DNA of 34,759 bases from Candidatus Sumerlaeia bacterium. Lineage in GTDB: Bacteria > Sumerlaeota > Sumerlaeia > SLMS01 > JAHLLQ01. Position numbers and translations under genes: made by a program. Under the pieces are notes generated by a model. That model did not search any database, was not told the origin of the DNA, and saw nothing but the letters and a program-made list of their open reading frames with translations. The stretch is taken from positions 1 to 34,759 of the forward strand of contig JANQSL010000155.1 in NCBI GenBank assembly GCA_028284075.1, given 5' to 3'. This document shows, piece after piece, positions 24,600-33,458 of this stretch (its first letter is position 1; each line of letters starts with the position of its first letter).

Positions 24600-27500
24600 T
24601 TACCGAACTTCGTCCTGCCGAATTCGGAAAAGGACGGCGTAGAGTGTTGGAACCACGAGGAGGGTCAGGAGGGTCGCGAAACTCAGACCCGTGATGATTA
24701 CCACTGCAAGGCTCTGGAAGAAGGGATCCCATAGAAGAGGAATGACCCCAAGCACAGTCGTCAGCACGCCAAGGCAAACGGGACGAACACGGCTGACCGT
24801 GGCGTCAACAACCGCAGAGAGTCGAGGCTCACCTCCTTCGATGTTCGCGTCCGTCTGATCGATCAGCACAATGGCGTTCTTGATCAACATTCCTGTCAGG
24901 CTCAGGACGGCCAGGATGCCCATGAACTCCAGAGGTGTCCCGGTGAGAGCGAGTCCGAAGATGACTCCCACCAGTGCGAGTGGAACCGTCAGCCAGATGA
25001 TAACCGGCTGGCGAATCGCATTGAACAGCAGAAAAACCACAACGATCATCGCTCCGAAACCGTAAGGCATCGTCGAGGCAATGCCGTCATTTGCCTCCTG
25101 GCTGTCACCATATTCTCCGCGCCACTCAAGCCGATAGTCTTCGGGAAGGTCTATTTTCTCAATCAGAGGGCGGAGTTCTCGAAAAAACTCTGAAGCACCT
25201 GCTCCGGGTGCCGGATCCGCCTGGGCGGTAATGGAGAGAGCACGGTCGAAACGCCGGAGTTTCGCATTCTCAAAGACCAGCTCGAAGTCTTCGACAACCT
25301 GCGCGATGGGGACCTGTTTTCCATGCGCCGAGCCGGGAATCCGCACGTCCCAGAGACGTTCGGCATTGTTGCGTTCCGCCTCGAAAGGGCGAAGGATGAT
25401 TTGGTGAAGCTCGTCTCCCTCGCGGTACACTCCGACAGGGGCTCCATCGAAATGCGACCTGATGGCTTTGGTGACATCCGACTGTGTCAGGCCCAGACGA
25501 CGAAGGTTTTCGCCATTGGTTCGTGGCTCAATGACCCGAATCATGTCCCCCCAGTCATCCTTCACACCAATTGCCCCCGCCCCGGCGAAGATCGATTTGG
25601 TTTCACTTGCCAGTCGACGCAGGATGAGTGGATCAGGACCTGAAAAACGCGCCTCGATTTTACTTCCGCCTCCAGGTCCGAGAACGAACTTCCAGACCTT
25701 CGCGAGACTGTCGGGATAGTTTGCATCGATTTGCGATTGAATGGCGGGAATCAGATGGTCGATCTGCTGATAAGATTCCACGTCGACGAGAATCTGACCA
25801 TAAGACGTGTTTCCGCTCTCGCTGTCGTAGGTCAGCATGAACCGGAGATGGCCTCCACCGACCATCGTACTCGCGCCCATGACACCATCGAGTGTCCGAA
25901 TCCATGCTTCGATTTCCTCCAGATCGGCGGTCGTTCGGTCAAGGTCCGTGCTTTCAGGAAGTGAGTAATCGACCACGAACTGTGCGCGTGTGGAGGAGGG
26001 AAAGAAGCCCTGTTTGACCAGGCCGAAACAAGCAATCGAGAAGACAAAAAGTGCAGCGACAACTCCGAGTGTGATTGCACGGTGTTGAAGCACGGTATTG
26101 AGAAACCGACGGTAGACCTGTAGAATAAAATGTTCACGGGATGACTTCGTTTCGCCAGTCTTCTGTTTAAGGAAAAGGGTGCAATAAAAGGGAGTCAGCC
26201 ATATGGCCACAAGCCAGCTGAAAAGCAAAGCAATGGTGATTGTCCAGAAAAGAGAACCCGCATATTCTCCGGTGTTGTCCGGTGAAAGGCCGATGGGCGA
26301 AAAAGCAAGAAAACCCACGATGGTTCCACCAAGCAGCGGCCATTTTGTTTGTTCGACGACGCTGATTGCAGCCAGCCCCGGTGCTTCTCCATTCTTGACG
26401 CGAACAAGTGTCCCTTCGACCACAACGATCGCATTGTCCACCAACATGCCGAGAGCGATGATCAGCGCGCCAAGCGAGATGCGCTGCATGTCGAGGCCAT
26501 AAACATACATTCCGAACAATGTTCCCGCGACGGTGACCAGCAGGATGCCCCCCATCAACAACCCGCTCCGCAGGCCCATGAACACAAGAAGGGTTCCCAC
26601 CACAATCACGAGAGCGAGAACGACGTTCATCACGAAGTCATTTACAGACGTTCGCACTGTGTCTGACTGATCGGAAACAAAGGCCAGTTCGATTCCAAGA
26701 GGTCGAAGGTCTTCCAATTCCGAAATCCGGACTTTGACGGCGTCGCCCATCCTCACGACATTGCCTCCCGGCTCGCCGGAGATTCCCACGCCGATGGCCG
26801 GTATACCGTTGCGGAAGAGAAGACGATCCGCCGGTTCCTTCAGACCCCGTCGAATCGAAGCGATATCCTTCAAGCGAAAAGACCGGCCACTGCCGTCATC
26901 TGTCAGGACAAGTTCTTCCAGCGACTGCAGGGAATCGATGGCGGAAGGCGGACGGACGACTAGACGGACAGCCCCCGACTCGACAGATGCAGCAGGACTG
27001 ACAAGGCTTTGTCCCTCCAGCACCTGGGCAATCCGGTCCTGCGACAAACCAAGCTGAGCCATTCGTGCGGAATCATACTCGAGATAAATGACTTCTTCCG
27101 GCACACCGGTCAGCGTGACTTTGGATACCCCGGGAACAAGGACCAGGTCCTTCCGAAGTATCCTGGCATATTCATGAAGTTCAGTAAGAGAGTAGCCCTC
27201 ACCGATGATGGAAAAATAGAGAGCGTAGACATCACCAAAATCGTCGTATACGACAGCCGGCCCCGCATTCGTCGGAAGAAGGGTTTGTGTATCAGAGATT
27301 TTTGCTCGCAGCTGGGTAAACTTTTCGTTCAGTTTGCTTCGGTTTTTCGTGGATGCGATTGTGAACTCGACAATGACTTCAGAGACGTTCGTCGATGAAA
27401 CGGAGCGCACCTCCTTGATTCCCTGAAGTTGCTGCACGGCGTTTTCAATAACGTCCGTCACCTCTTCAGCGACCTCGCGGGCACTCGCACCGGGATAAGA

Positions 27501-27647
27501 GGTGACAATCTGAACCTGCCGAATAATAAACTCGGGATCCTCGAACCGAGGCAGTCGTGTATAGGCCAGATACCCGAGAATGAGAATCAGCAGCGTGCAG
27601 AGACCGCTGACAACCCGCTTGTTAATGGCGAATCGGGCCAGATTCAT
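24600..27647 (-). CDS. RND-family efflux pump inner-membrane permease (AcrB/HAE1-like)
   Basis: A 1015-residue proton-driven transporter, the normal length for the family. The N-terminus is a typical first helix (KRVVSGLCTLLILILGYLAY), followed by the large periplasmic porter loop, helices 2-6, a second periplasmic loop from about 570 and helices 8-12. The helix-4 proton-relay region reads LGMLVDNAIVVVEG with Asp404 and Asn405, so one of the two Asp present in AcrB is replaced, as in several HAE1 and metal-RND subgroups. PGG and VDNAIV motifs and the AFSPIGLS segment are typical. It is 8 bases downstream of the adaptor lipoprotein gene, so both are co-expressed. No outer-membrane TolC-type factor is present nearby. 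Drug versus other lipophilic substrate cannot be told. Confidence 0.95.
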   Translation of the reverse strand: MNLARFAINKRVVSGLCTLLILILGYLAYTRLPRFEDPEFIIRQVQIVTSYPGASAREVAEEVTDVIENAVQQLQGIKEVRSVSSTNVSEVIVEFTIASTKNRSKLNEKFTQLRAKISDTQTLLPTNAGPAVVYDDFGDVYALYFSIIGEGYSLTELHEYARILRKDLVLVPGVSKVTLTGVPEEVIYLEYDSARMAQLGLSQDRIAQVLEGQSLVSPAASVESGAVRLVVRPPSAIDSLQSLEELVLTDDGSGRSFRLKDIASIRRGLKEPADRLLFRNGIPAIGVGISGEPGGNVVRMGDAVKVRISELEDLRPLGIELAFVSDQSDTVRTSVNDFVMNVVLALVIVVGTLLVFMGLRSGLLMGGILLVTVAGTLFGMYVYGLDMQRISLGALIIALGMLVDNAIVVVEGTLVRVKNGEAPGLAAISVVEQTKWPLLGGTIVGFLAFSPIGLSPDNTGEYAGSLFWTITIALLFSWLVAIWLTPFYCTLFLKQKTGETKSSREHFILQVYRRFLNTVLQHRAITLGVVAALFVFSIACFGLVKQGFFPSSTRAQFVVDYSLPESTDLDRTTADLEEIEAWIRTLDGVMGASTMVGGGHLRFMLTYDSESGNTSYGQILVDVESYQQIDHLIPAIQSQIDANYPDSLAKVWKFVLGPGGGSKIEARFSGPDPLILRRLASETKSIFAGAGAIGVKDDWGDMIRVIEPRTNGENLRRLGLTQSDVTKAIRSHFDGAPVGVYREGDELHQIILRPFEAERNNAERLWDVRIPGSAHGKQVPIAQVVEDFELVFENAKLRRFDRALSITAQADPAPGAGASEFFRELRPLIEKIDLPEDYRLEWRGEYGDSQEANDGIASTMPYGFGAMIVVVFLLFNAIRQPVIIWLTVPLALVGVIFGLALTGTPLEFMGILAVLSLTGMLIKNAIVLIDQTDANIEGGEPRLSAVVDATVSRVRPVCLGVLTTVLGVIPLLWDPFFQSLAVVIITGLSFATLLTLLVVPTLYAVLFRIRQDEVR

Positions 27648-27655
27648 CCCGATGC

Positions 27656-28930
27656 CTATTCCCCGACCGTTGCTATCGGACGCACGGTCATGCCGGGTTG
27701 AAGATAGGAAACTCCGGCTGTCACCACGCGGTCTCCGGAGTTGACTCCCTGCAGCACAATAACATCCTCGCCGGAGACCTCACCGGTCTTGACGGAGCGC
27801 TTGCTGACCTGATTGTCCGGCTCAGAGACAATCCAGATGAAAGCCTTCCCGTCCGCCTCCGCCGCGAGTGCCGTTGAAGGAACCAGGAAGACCTGCCGGT
27901 TTTCCTCCCGCTTTCTGACGACAATACGTCCCGTCATTCCAGGAAGCACAACCACATCCTCCGGCTTCTCGATGGAGACGCGGCACTGATATGTTTGAGT
28001 GGCGGGATCAGCCTCTGTTGAAAACTCAACGAGAGTTGCCGGGAACTCTCGATTCGGAATGCCATCCATCGTCGCAATCGTCACCACATCCTCACGCCGG
28101 GAAAACTCGAGCACATCCGGCCCCGGGATATCGAACACCAGGTCGAGCATCCGGAGCTCCTGCAAAACGGCGACAGTTTCCTTGGCCTGCACATTGGCAA
28201 AGTTGTCGACTTCCCGTTTTGCGATGATTCCGTCGAAAGGAGCGAGAAGCGTCGCGTCCGACAGGCTGTCCTTTGCGGTCGCCAGCTGGCTTTGAAGCTC
28301 CCTGATCGTGGCCTCCTGCGCTTCGACTTCTTCCGCCCGGGACCCGGCTTCACCCTTGATCAGTTCCTGTTTTTTCGCTTCCAGTTCGGCTGTCGCAACT
28401 TCCAGATTTGTCACGGCATCGTCCAGCTCAACTCGTGCAACAATCCCGTCATCGAAGAGCTGCCGGACCCGCTCTTCATTCAATCGTGCCGCCTTGAACT
28501 GAGCCTCAGCTGCCTTGATGGCTGCTTCCATCGAGGCTCTGTCCTCAGCGCGAGCACCGGAACTCATGGCATCAAGCTGCGCTGTTGCCTGTTCCATCCT
28601 GCTCTGAAGACGCTCCACCTCCGCTTCGAAATCCCGTGGGTCCAGTCTCGCAATCACATCGCCTTCCTCGACCCGCATGGCAGCTCTGACGGGCAACTCC
28701 ACAATTCTTCCGGAAACCCGGAACGACAGAGCGACCTGCCGGGAAGGCAGAACGCTCGCGGGATAAACGCGATGCAGGGAGGCGGAGGCGGGTTCGGCAA
28801 CAATCGTTTTGACAGGCCTTGCGGTTGCCGAACCCGACTTGTCGCCATCGTCAGACTGACCGCAACCGGCGACTCCGATGGCGATCAAAACCGGCCGGAC
28901 AAGGAACCTTTGGATGCCGCGCACTCTCAT
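27656..28930 (-). CDS. RND efflux periplasmic adaptor (membrane fusion) lipoprotein
   Basis: The start at 28930 is preferred because it gives a lipoprotein signal (MRVRGIQRFLVRPVLI, then GVAGC with Cys23); an in-frame ATG at 28978 would add 16 residues. The mature protein of about 400 residues has the MFP order: beta-barrel/lipoyl half-motif (VALSFRVSGRIVELPV, then VEEGDVIARLDPRDFEAEVERL), a long alpha-hairpin coiled coil (about 105-215), the second lipoyl half (DATLLAPFDGIIAKR), then the beta-barrel and membrane-proximal domain (VLPGMTGRIVV, LQPGMTV). It bridges the RND pump to an outer-membrane channel, both of which would complete an envelope-spanning efflux system. It is the first gene of the pair, 8 bases ahead of the pump gene. 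Confidence 0.93.
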   Translation of the reverse strand: MRVRGIQRFLVRPVLIAIGVAGCGQSDDGDKSGSATARPVKTIVAEPASASLHRVYPASVLPSRQVALSFRVSGRIVELPVRAAMRVEEGDVIARLDPRDFEAEVERLQSRMEQATAQLDAMSSGARAEDRASMEAAIKAAEAQFKAARLNEERVRQLFDDGIVARVELDDAVTNLEVATAELEAKKQELIKGEAGSRAEEVEAQEATIRELQSQLATAKDSLSDATLLAPFDGIIAKREVDNFANVQAKETVAVLQELRMLDLVFDIPGPDVLEFSRREDVVTIATMDGIPNREFPATLVEFSTEADPATQTYQCRVSIEKPEDVVVLPGMTGRIVVRKREENRQVFLVPSTALAAEADGKAFIWIVSEPDNQVSKRSVKTGEVSGEDVIVLQGVNSGDRVVTAGVSYLQPGMTVRPIATVGE

Positions 28931-29238
28931 GCCGCAGTTTCTCTCTGCACTTCCTCTATGAAAAAACACCGTCTGCATCTCGCTGTCTTGTGTCTGGTTC
29001 TCCGATCACAACATTGACTTCTCGTTTGGACCTGAATGCTGGTGCAATACCGTTTTTACCTCGCGGCGGATGCCGTCACGATGGATTCCGGTCATGACTG
29101 ATTTCGAGGCCCTGCAATCGCCAGTCATCTTACGGAAGCCCTCAGAGTCCAGGCTGCAGATAACCCTGGTTCCTCTTTGCGATGCAAACCCATGGCATCG
29201 AACCTCTGATTGTCGAAAGCGGGTTCCTGGCGGAGCCT
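28931..29238. other. 308-base region without a gene
   Basis: This lies between the stop of the glycosyltransferase gene and the adaptor start, both on the minus strand. It should hold the promoter and leader of the efflux operon, but I see no convincing promoter, hairpin terminator or repeat. Short ORFs on both strands lack a Shine-Dalgarno sequence or protein-like composition. Confidence 0.6.
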
Positions 29239-30975
29239 CTAACGGTTTTCTCGCGGTGGAAAGACAAGCACCGAGTTGCAAACGGCTGCAGGTTCTTCCT
29301 GCAATCCGCCTGGGTAGTGCGTGTTCACCGTGTGCAGGGCGTTTACACTAACAATCGTGGGCAGCCGCGCGTCCGGACTTTCGGCTTCCTGAAAGCGCAG
29401 CATCCACGGATAGTTCGGTAAAATGATGCGAATACGATCCAGTCCGTAGGCTTCGGGTCTTCCCATTCCGTAGTATGCGACATTCGCTTCAAGAAAACCC
29501 ATGTCGATCACCGCGTCCACGGCAAGACCGAGGTCCTGTCCCCAGTCAACGTTGCTGTCGCTCAGGTACTGACGCCCTTCCAGCGAATCACCCCCGCCAA
29601 GCGCATTCAGATAGGTCGCATGGTGAGGATGAAGAAGCAGGACATGCATCAGACACAACCCAACGACAGCTCCGGTCGCAACAATCCGCTGCCGTTGAAC
29701 GTGAATGACATCGGCAAGCGCGGCTCCCGCCAAAACGCACCACGGAAAGTAGATAAACAAAATATGTCGATGGCCGATGTTGAGGCGGGAAAACATCGTC
29801 ATGATCAGGATGATGAGGAACGGTGGCAGAAACAACGCCAGCCGCATGCGTTCATGCACTGTCCCGCGGACAAAGCGCCAACCCGTCCAGCCTGCTGCAA
29901 GTGGCAACAGAAGCAAATGCCAGAACGGGGTCTTGAGCGCGGTTGTAACCGCAAAGTAATGATACCAGCCGGAGAAGGAATCCTCGCCCAGCAGGAAAAC
30001 CGGACGCCCCTCAATTGTTCCTGTGTGAGCAAGAACCGCGATGGTGGTTTGTGGCAGGAGGTGCCGGTCATTCAGTAAATGCAACAACGGCCCGAGAGGT
30101 GGCTGCCATGTTTCCGGTCGCATGAAGGGTCGCGGTTCCAGAGGAACAACGATATCCGTTTCGTATGTGAATCGAAAACCTGCCGCTGCCCATTGAGTGA
30201 ACACTCCACCGGCAAACAAAACCGCTGTTATAAACATGAACTGCCGGAGGGTCAGGCCCATCTCGTCTTTTCGGCCAGTGCGGATCAGGGTCAGCGTTGC
30301 AAGACTCAGCCAGACGACAATGACCGCGACCGTCACCGGAAGCTTCACCAGGGATCCGATCAGGCAGACGCTCACGAAAACGGATGTATTGAGCACTGTT
30401 GTCTTCTGCCACATGCGCCAGGCCACAAGAGTCAGGCTCGCAACGCAGACCAATGTGGGAACGTCAAGTGTCACGAAACGCGAGTGGCCAAGATACTCCG
30501 GGTAGAACATCAGCAGGCCCATTGCCATCAGGCCGGCGGTGCGCCCCTTAAGCTCCCGCCCCCAGGCGTAAGCCAGCAAACCACCCAACAGTCCCGTGAG
30601 AATCGGAATCAGGCGACAAAGAAACAGACGAATACGGTGATGGCTATCAATGAGATAGAGAACACCGTACCCCCAGAGAGACTGGTCGCGGGTACGCCAG
30701 GTGGCGGTCTGGGATTCATCCGCGCCGACGGAAAGCTCACTCGGTACCAGCAGGAACGCGGGAAGCACGCTCGCCACCTTGAAGAGGGGTGGATGCTCCG
30801 GATTGAATCGAAAATCACCATAACCCAGAATCGCGTGACCGTCCCCGATGTGGGCCGGCTCGTCCATGACCGGCGATTTCACCCACGCCCCGTGCAGTGC
30901 CATGGCCAGCCATATGATCGCCATTCCGGCGATGGCGAACCGCTGCGATGAAAGCCGGGAAGGGAGGGACTTCAA
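29239..30975 (-). CDS. GT-C family (GT39/ArnT-like) membrane glycosyltransferase
   Basis: The frame is open to a TTG at 31110, but the first 45 residues look non-coding. The TTG at 30975 gives a natural membrane-protein start (MKSLPSRLSSQRF then helix 1) and 578 residues; no strong Shine-Dalgarno sequence decides it. About ten or more hydrophobic helices are visible. The first periplasmic loop carries the GT-C catalytic acid pair DEPAH (Asp38-Glu39), then GDFRFNPEHPPLFK. A late motif LNIGHRHILFIYFPW and DSNVDWGQDL are characteristic of phospholipid-carrier-dependent glycosyltransferases. It transfers a sugar from a polyprenyl-phosphate donor on the periplasmic face; acceptor and donor sugar are unknown. 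It is divergent from secG across 167 bases. Confidence 0.85.
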   Translation of the reverse strand: MKSLPSRLSSQRFAIAGMAIIWLAMALHGAWVKSPVMDEPAHIGDGHAILGYGDFRFNPEHPPLFKVASVLPAFLLVPSELSVGADESQTATWRTRDQSLWGYGVLYLIDSHHRIRLFLCRLIPILTGLLGGLLAYAWGRELKGRTAGLMAMGLLMFYPEYLGHSRFVTLDVPTLVCVASLTLVAWRMWQKTTVLNTSVFVSVCLIGSLVKLPVTVAVIVVWLSLATLTLIRTGRKDEMGLTLRQFMFITAVLFAGGVFTQWAAAGFRFTYETDIVVPLEPRPFMRPETWQPPLGPLLHLLNDRHLLPQTTIAVLAHTGTIEGRPVFLLGEDSFSGWYHYFAVTTALKTPFWHLLLLPLAAGWTGWRFVRGTVHERMRLALFLPPFLIILIMTMFSRLNIGHRHILFIYFPWCVLAGAALADVIHVQRQRIVATGAVVGLCLMHVLLLHPHHATYLNALGGGDSLEGRQYLSDSNVDWGQDLGLAVDAVIDMGFLEANVAYYGMGRPEAYGLDRIRIILPNYPWMLRFQEAESPDARLPTIVSVNALHTVNTHYPGGLQEEPAAVCNSVLVFPPRENR

Positions 30976-31142
30976 GGTGAGGAAAGGTTCCTTTGGCCCC
31001 CGGAATCGGGCCACAAGAGCAAGTCGGTCAAGGGGATGGTCAGTGGAGGCGACATCCTCGCCTTGACAGCCCCGGGCAGGTAGCGGAACCCTCCGCGGCC
31101 CGTCCGGCAAGGACGTGGCTCTTTCGGAGACTCTTCAGACCC

Positions 31143-31556
31143 ATGCTCAGTATTTTGACCGTTATTCTCGGTTTCTTTTTCATCGTCCTCTGCCTGTTCC
31201 TCATGCTCATTGTCCTGCTTCAGCCGGGCAAGTCCGGCGGGCTGGGGGGTCTGGGGGGCGGCAGTGCTTCCTCAGCCATCTCGGAATCCCTCGGTGCGAC
31301 GCAGGCTGAAAAGTCTCTCGCCAACTGGACAAGCTGGGGCATGGGCATTTTCTTCATTCTGTGCCTGCTGCTGACTTTTCTTGTGAATTTCCACCAGAGT
31401 GGAGGATCGGGTCTGAATCTCCCCTCCGCCACCGACCAGGCGGCTGAGACCACCGGAGCCGGCGGGGCTGCTGTCGCAACAGAGGGTGCCGCTGAGGCTG
31501 ATTCCGCCGGGACCGCCGCCGAGGCACCGGCGACAGAAGACCCTGTCGACGAATAA
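31143..31556 (+). CDS. secG: Preprotein translocase subunit SecG
   Basis: SecG is the small auxiliary subunit of the SecYEG channel that aids SecA-driven export. The ATG at 31143 gives 137 residues; the open frame upstream to 30993 is not protein-like. The protein has helix 1 (LTVILGFFFIVLCLFLMLIVLLQPGK), the conserved cytoplasmic Gly/Ser loop (SGGLGGLGGGSASSAISESLG, then ATQAEKSLANWT) and helix 2 (GMGIFFILCLLLTFLV). A 45-residue tail rich in Ala, Glu, Gly and Thr follows, longer than in E. coli SecG (110 residues) but common in other phyla. A terminator ends the transcript before aroB. Confidence 0.95.
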   Translation: MLSILTVILGFFFIVLCLFLMLIVLLQPGKSGGLGGLGGGSASSAISESLGATQAEKSLANWTSWGMGIFFILCLLLTFLVNFHQSGGSGLNLPSATDQAAETTGAGGAAVATEGAAEADSAGTAAEAPATEDPVDE

Positions 31557-31582
31557 TCCACTCGGAATCCCGAGCGCATGTT

Positions 31583-31608
31583 GCCCCTGCCCTTCGGCGG
31601 GGGCTTTT
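31583..31608 (+). terminator. Rho-independent terminator after secG
   Basis: A 9-bp stem (GCCCCTGCC with GGCGGGGGC, one T-G wobble), 4-base loop CTTC and TTTT tail lie 26 bases after the secG stop. They separate it from aroB. Confidence 0.85.
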
Positions 31609-31637
31609 CGTTTCCCGAAAACCGGAGGTAAAACGTC

Positions 31638-32741
31638 ATGACCGAGACTGTTCGTGTCGATCTCGCCGAGCGAGGTTACGATATTCTGATCGGCCGAAAC
31701 CTGCTTCGCGGAGCGGGAGAAGCCGCCCGTTCTGTTCTGCGCGGCAACAAGGCCATGGTCGTTTGTGACGCAACTGTCCGCGAACCGTGGTCCACAACGG
31801 TGACCGATTCACTGGTGCGGGCCGGTTTTGATGTCAGTGAAACAGTGGTTCCCACAGGAGAACCCAGCAAGTGTGCGCGCGAACTGGTCAACCTCTGGGA
31901 TGCAATGGCGGAGCGAGACTTCGCACGGGATTCCGCGGTGATTGCGGTGGGTGGCGGAGTCATCGGAGACCTCAGTGGATTTGCGGCAGCGTCGTTCCTG
32001 AGGGGGATCGACTTCATCCAGGTGCCCACCTCACTGCTGGCCATGGTGGACTCCAGCGTTGGTGGGAAAACAGGCATCAATCTGAACGCCGGCAAAAATC
32101 TTGTCGGCGCGTTCTGGCAGCCCCGGCTGGTTCTGGCGGATCTCGACTGCTTGTCGACGCTGCCGACGGATGAGCGCAGCTCCGGCCTCGCGGAAGTGAT
32201 CAAATACGGCGTCATCCGTGATTCGGTTTTTTTTGATTTTCTGGAAGACCACGTCGACAAACTGTTTGTCGAAGGTTACGATACGCACCTGACTCATGCA
32301 ATCAAGCGCTCAGTCGAAATCAAGGCTGAGGTCGTTGTTGCCGATGAGCGGGAGGGTGGCCTGCGCCGCATTCTGAATTTCGGCCACACGCTCGGTCATG
32401 CAATCGAGGCAGAAGGTGGTTATCACGAACTGAAGCACGGCGAATCCATTTCCATCGGAATGGTGGCGGCATCATTGATGGCGGTAAAACGCAATGCCCC
32501 TGGCTGGAAAACACAGGACCATGAGCGGTTGGTGGACTTGTTCAGGAAAATCGGCCTGCCGGTACAAATCCCTTCACACATGACGGCTGATGCTCTTCTG
32601 GATCGCACACGTGTGGACAAAAAAGTGGCAAAAGGTGTCGTTCGATATATGCTGCCAACGCGAATGGGACATGTTGAAACTGTTGGCGATGTCGAAGACA
32701 CGGAAGTCCTCGCGGTTTGCGGTGAGCTGGGCGCGTCATAG
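31638..32741 (+). CDS. aroB: 3-dehydroquinate synthase
   Basis: The second step of the shikimate pathway: it converts DAHP to 3-dehydroquinate using NAD and a divalent metal. The 367-residue length is standard. A GGAGGT Shine-Dalgarno lies eight bases before the ATG. Signatures are the NAD loop AVGGGVIGD (103-111), the VPTSLLAMVDSSVGGKTGINL block (129-149) and EVIKYG. The metal ligands align with Glu186 (GLAEVIK), His250 (LNFGHTLGHAIE) and His267 (LKHGES). The stop codon is immediately followed by the Shine-Dalgarno of the HAD gene, so aroB probably leads an operon of six genes that runs off the window. Nothing else of the aromatic pathway is in that operon. Confidence 0.97.
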   Translation: MTETVRVDLAERGYDILIGRNLLRGAGEAARSVLRGNKAMVVCDATVREPWSTTVTDSLVRAGFDVSETVVPTGEPSKCARELVNLWDAMAERDFARDSAVIAVGGGVIGDLSGFAAASFLRGIDFIQVPTSLLAMVDSSVGGKTGINLNAGKNLVGAFWQPRLVLADLDCLSTLPTDERSSGLAEVIKYGVIRDSVFFDFLEDHVDKLFVEGYDTHLTHAIKRSVEIKAEVVVADEREGGLRRILNFGHTLGHAIEAEGGYHELKHGESISIGMVAASLMAVKRNAPGWKTQDHERLVDLFRKIGLPVQIPSHMTADALLDRTRVDKKVAKGVVRYMLPTRMGHVETVGDVEDTEVLAVCGELGAS

Positions 32742-32750
32742 GAGGCGGAT

Positions 32751-33458
32751 GTGAATTTCGGAGAGTTTGAAGCGCTTTCCTTTGACTGCTACGGAACGCT
32801 GACAGACTGGGAGACGGGAATCACGAGAGCTTTGCGCTCCGTCCTGGAGACGCACGATCAGTCGCCTCCCGACGAGGAGATCCTGCGACTCTACAGCACG
32901 TTCGAACGGCGCAATCAATCCGGCGGGTTCATGCCTTATCGGGCTGTCCTGCGAATGGTGACCTACGACTTTGCCTCTCACTACGGTTTCGGACTTGATG
33001 AGGGTGAGGATCAAGCCCTTGTGCAAAGCCTCCCGAACTGGCCGCCGTTTCCAGACACGATCAACGCATTGCGCGCTTTGAAGTCGCGTTACAGACTCTG
33101 TATTCTTTCCAACATCGATAACGACCTGATGGATGAAACCCTCGGAACTCTCGGCGTGAAATTCGATGAGGTCGTTACAGCGGAGCAGGTTCGCTCCTAT
33201 AAGCCGCAACACGCCCATTTCAAGGAAGGTCTTCGACGGCTCGAAATTCCCGCCGAAAAGCTTCTTCACGTCGCGGAGAGCCGGTTCCATGACATTGTGC
33301 CTGCAAAGAAACTGGGTCTGGCGAATGTGTGGGTTAATCGCCAGGAGGCAACGGGCCGTTTTCAGGCGGCTTCAGGCACGGCAGACGTCATCCCTGACCT
33401 GGAAGTGCAAAGCATGGCGAAACTTGTCAAACTGACGGGACTGGAGGGTGCGGCGTGA
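32751..33458 (+). CDS. HAD-superfamily hydrolase, haloacid-dehalogenase-like type II
   Basis: A 235-residue protein starting at GTG with an AGGAGG Shine-Dalgarno five bases upstream, overlapping the aroB stop region. Motif I is FDCYGTLTDW: nucleophile Asp12, with Tyr rather than Asp at +2 as in 2-haloacid dehalogenases. Motif II is ILSNID (Ser120-Asn121), motif III Lys151 in RSYKPQ. Motif IV is HVAESRFHDIVPAKKLG, where the usual GDS reads AES while Asp181 is kept. The Tyr at +2 argues against ordinary phosphatase chemistry and for C-halogen or other ester hydrolysis, but this annotation class is often wrong about substrate. Its stop overlaps the next gene's GTG by four bases, implying translational coupling. 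Confidence 0.9.
   Translation: MNFGEFEALSFDCYGTLTDWETGITRALRSVLETHDQSPPDEEILRLYSTFERRNQSGGFMPYRAVLRMVTYDFASHYGFGLDEGEDQALVQSLPNWPPFPDTINALRALKSRYRLCILSNIDNDLMDETLGTLGVKFDEVVTAEQVRSYKPQHAHFKEGLRRLEIPAEKLLHVAESRFHDIVPAKKLGLANVWVNRQEATGRFQAASGTADVIPDLEVQSMAKLVKLTGLEGAA

Noticed and set aside
28931..29281. Small ORFs in the 308-base gap (29006-29281 minus and 29070-29351 plus)
   Set aside because: They have no Shine-Dalgarno sequence or recognisable protein features and overlap the glycosyltransferase 3' end.
30079..30951. 290-residue plus-strand ORF antisense to the glycosyltransferase gene
   Set aside because: It is a polar, low-information translation opposite a clear membrane protein.
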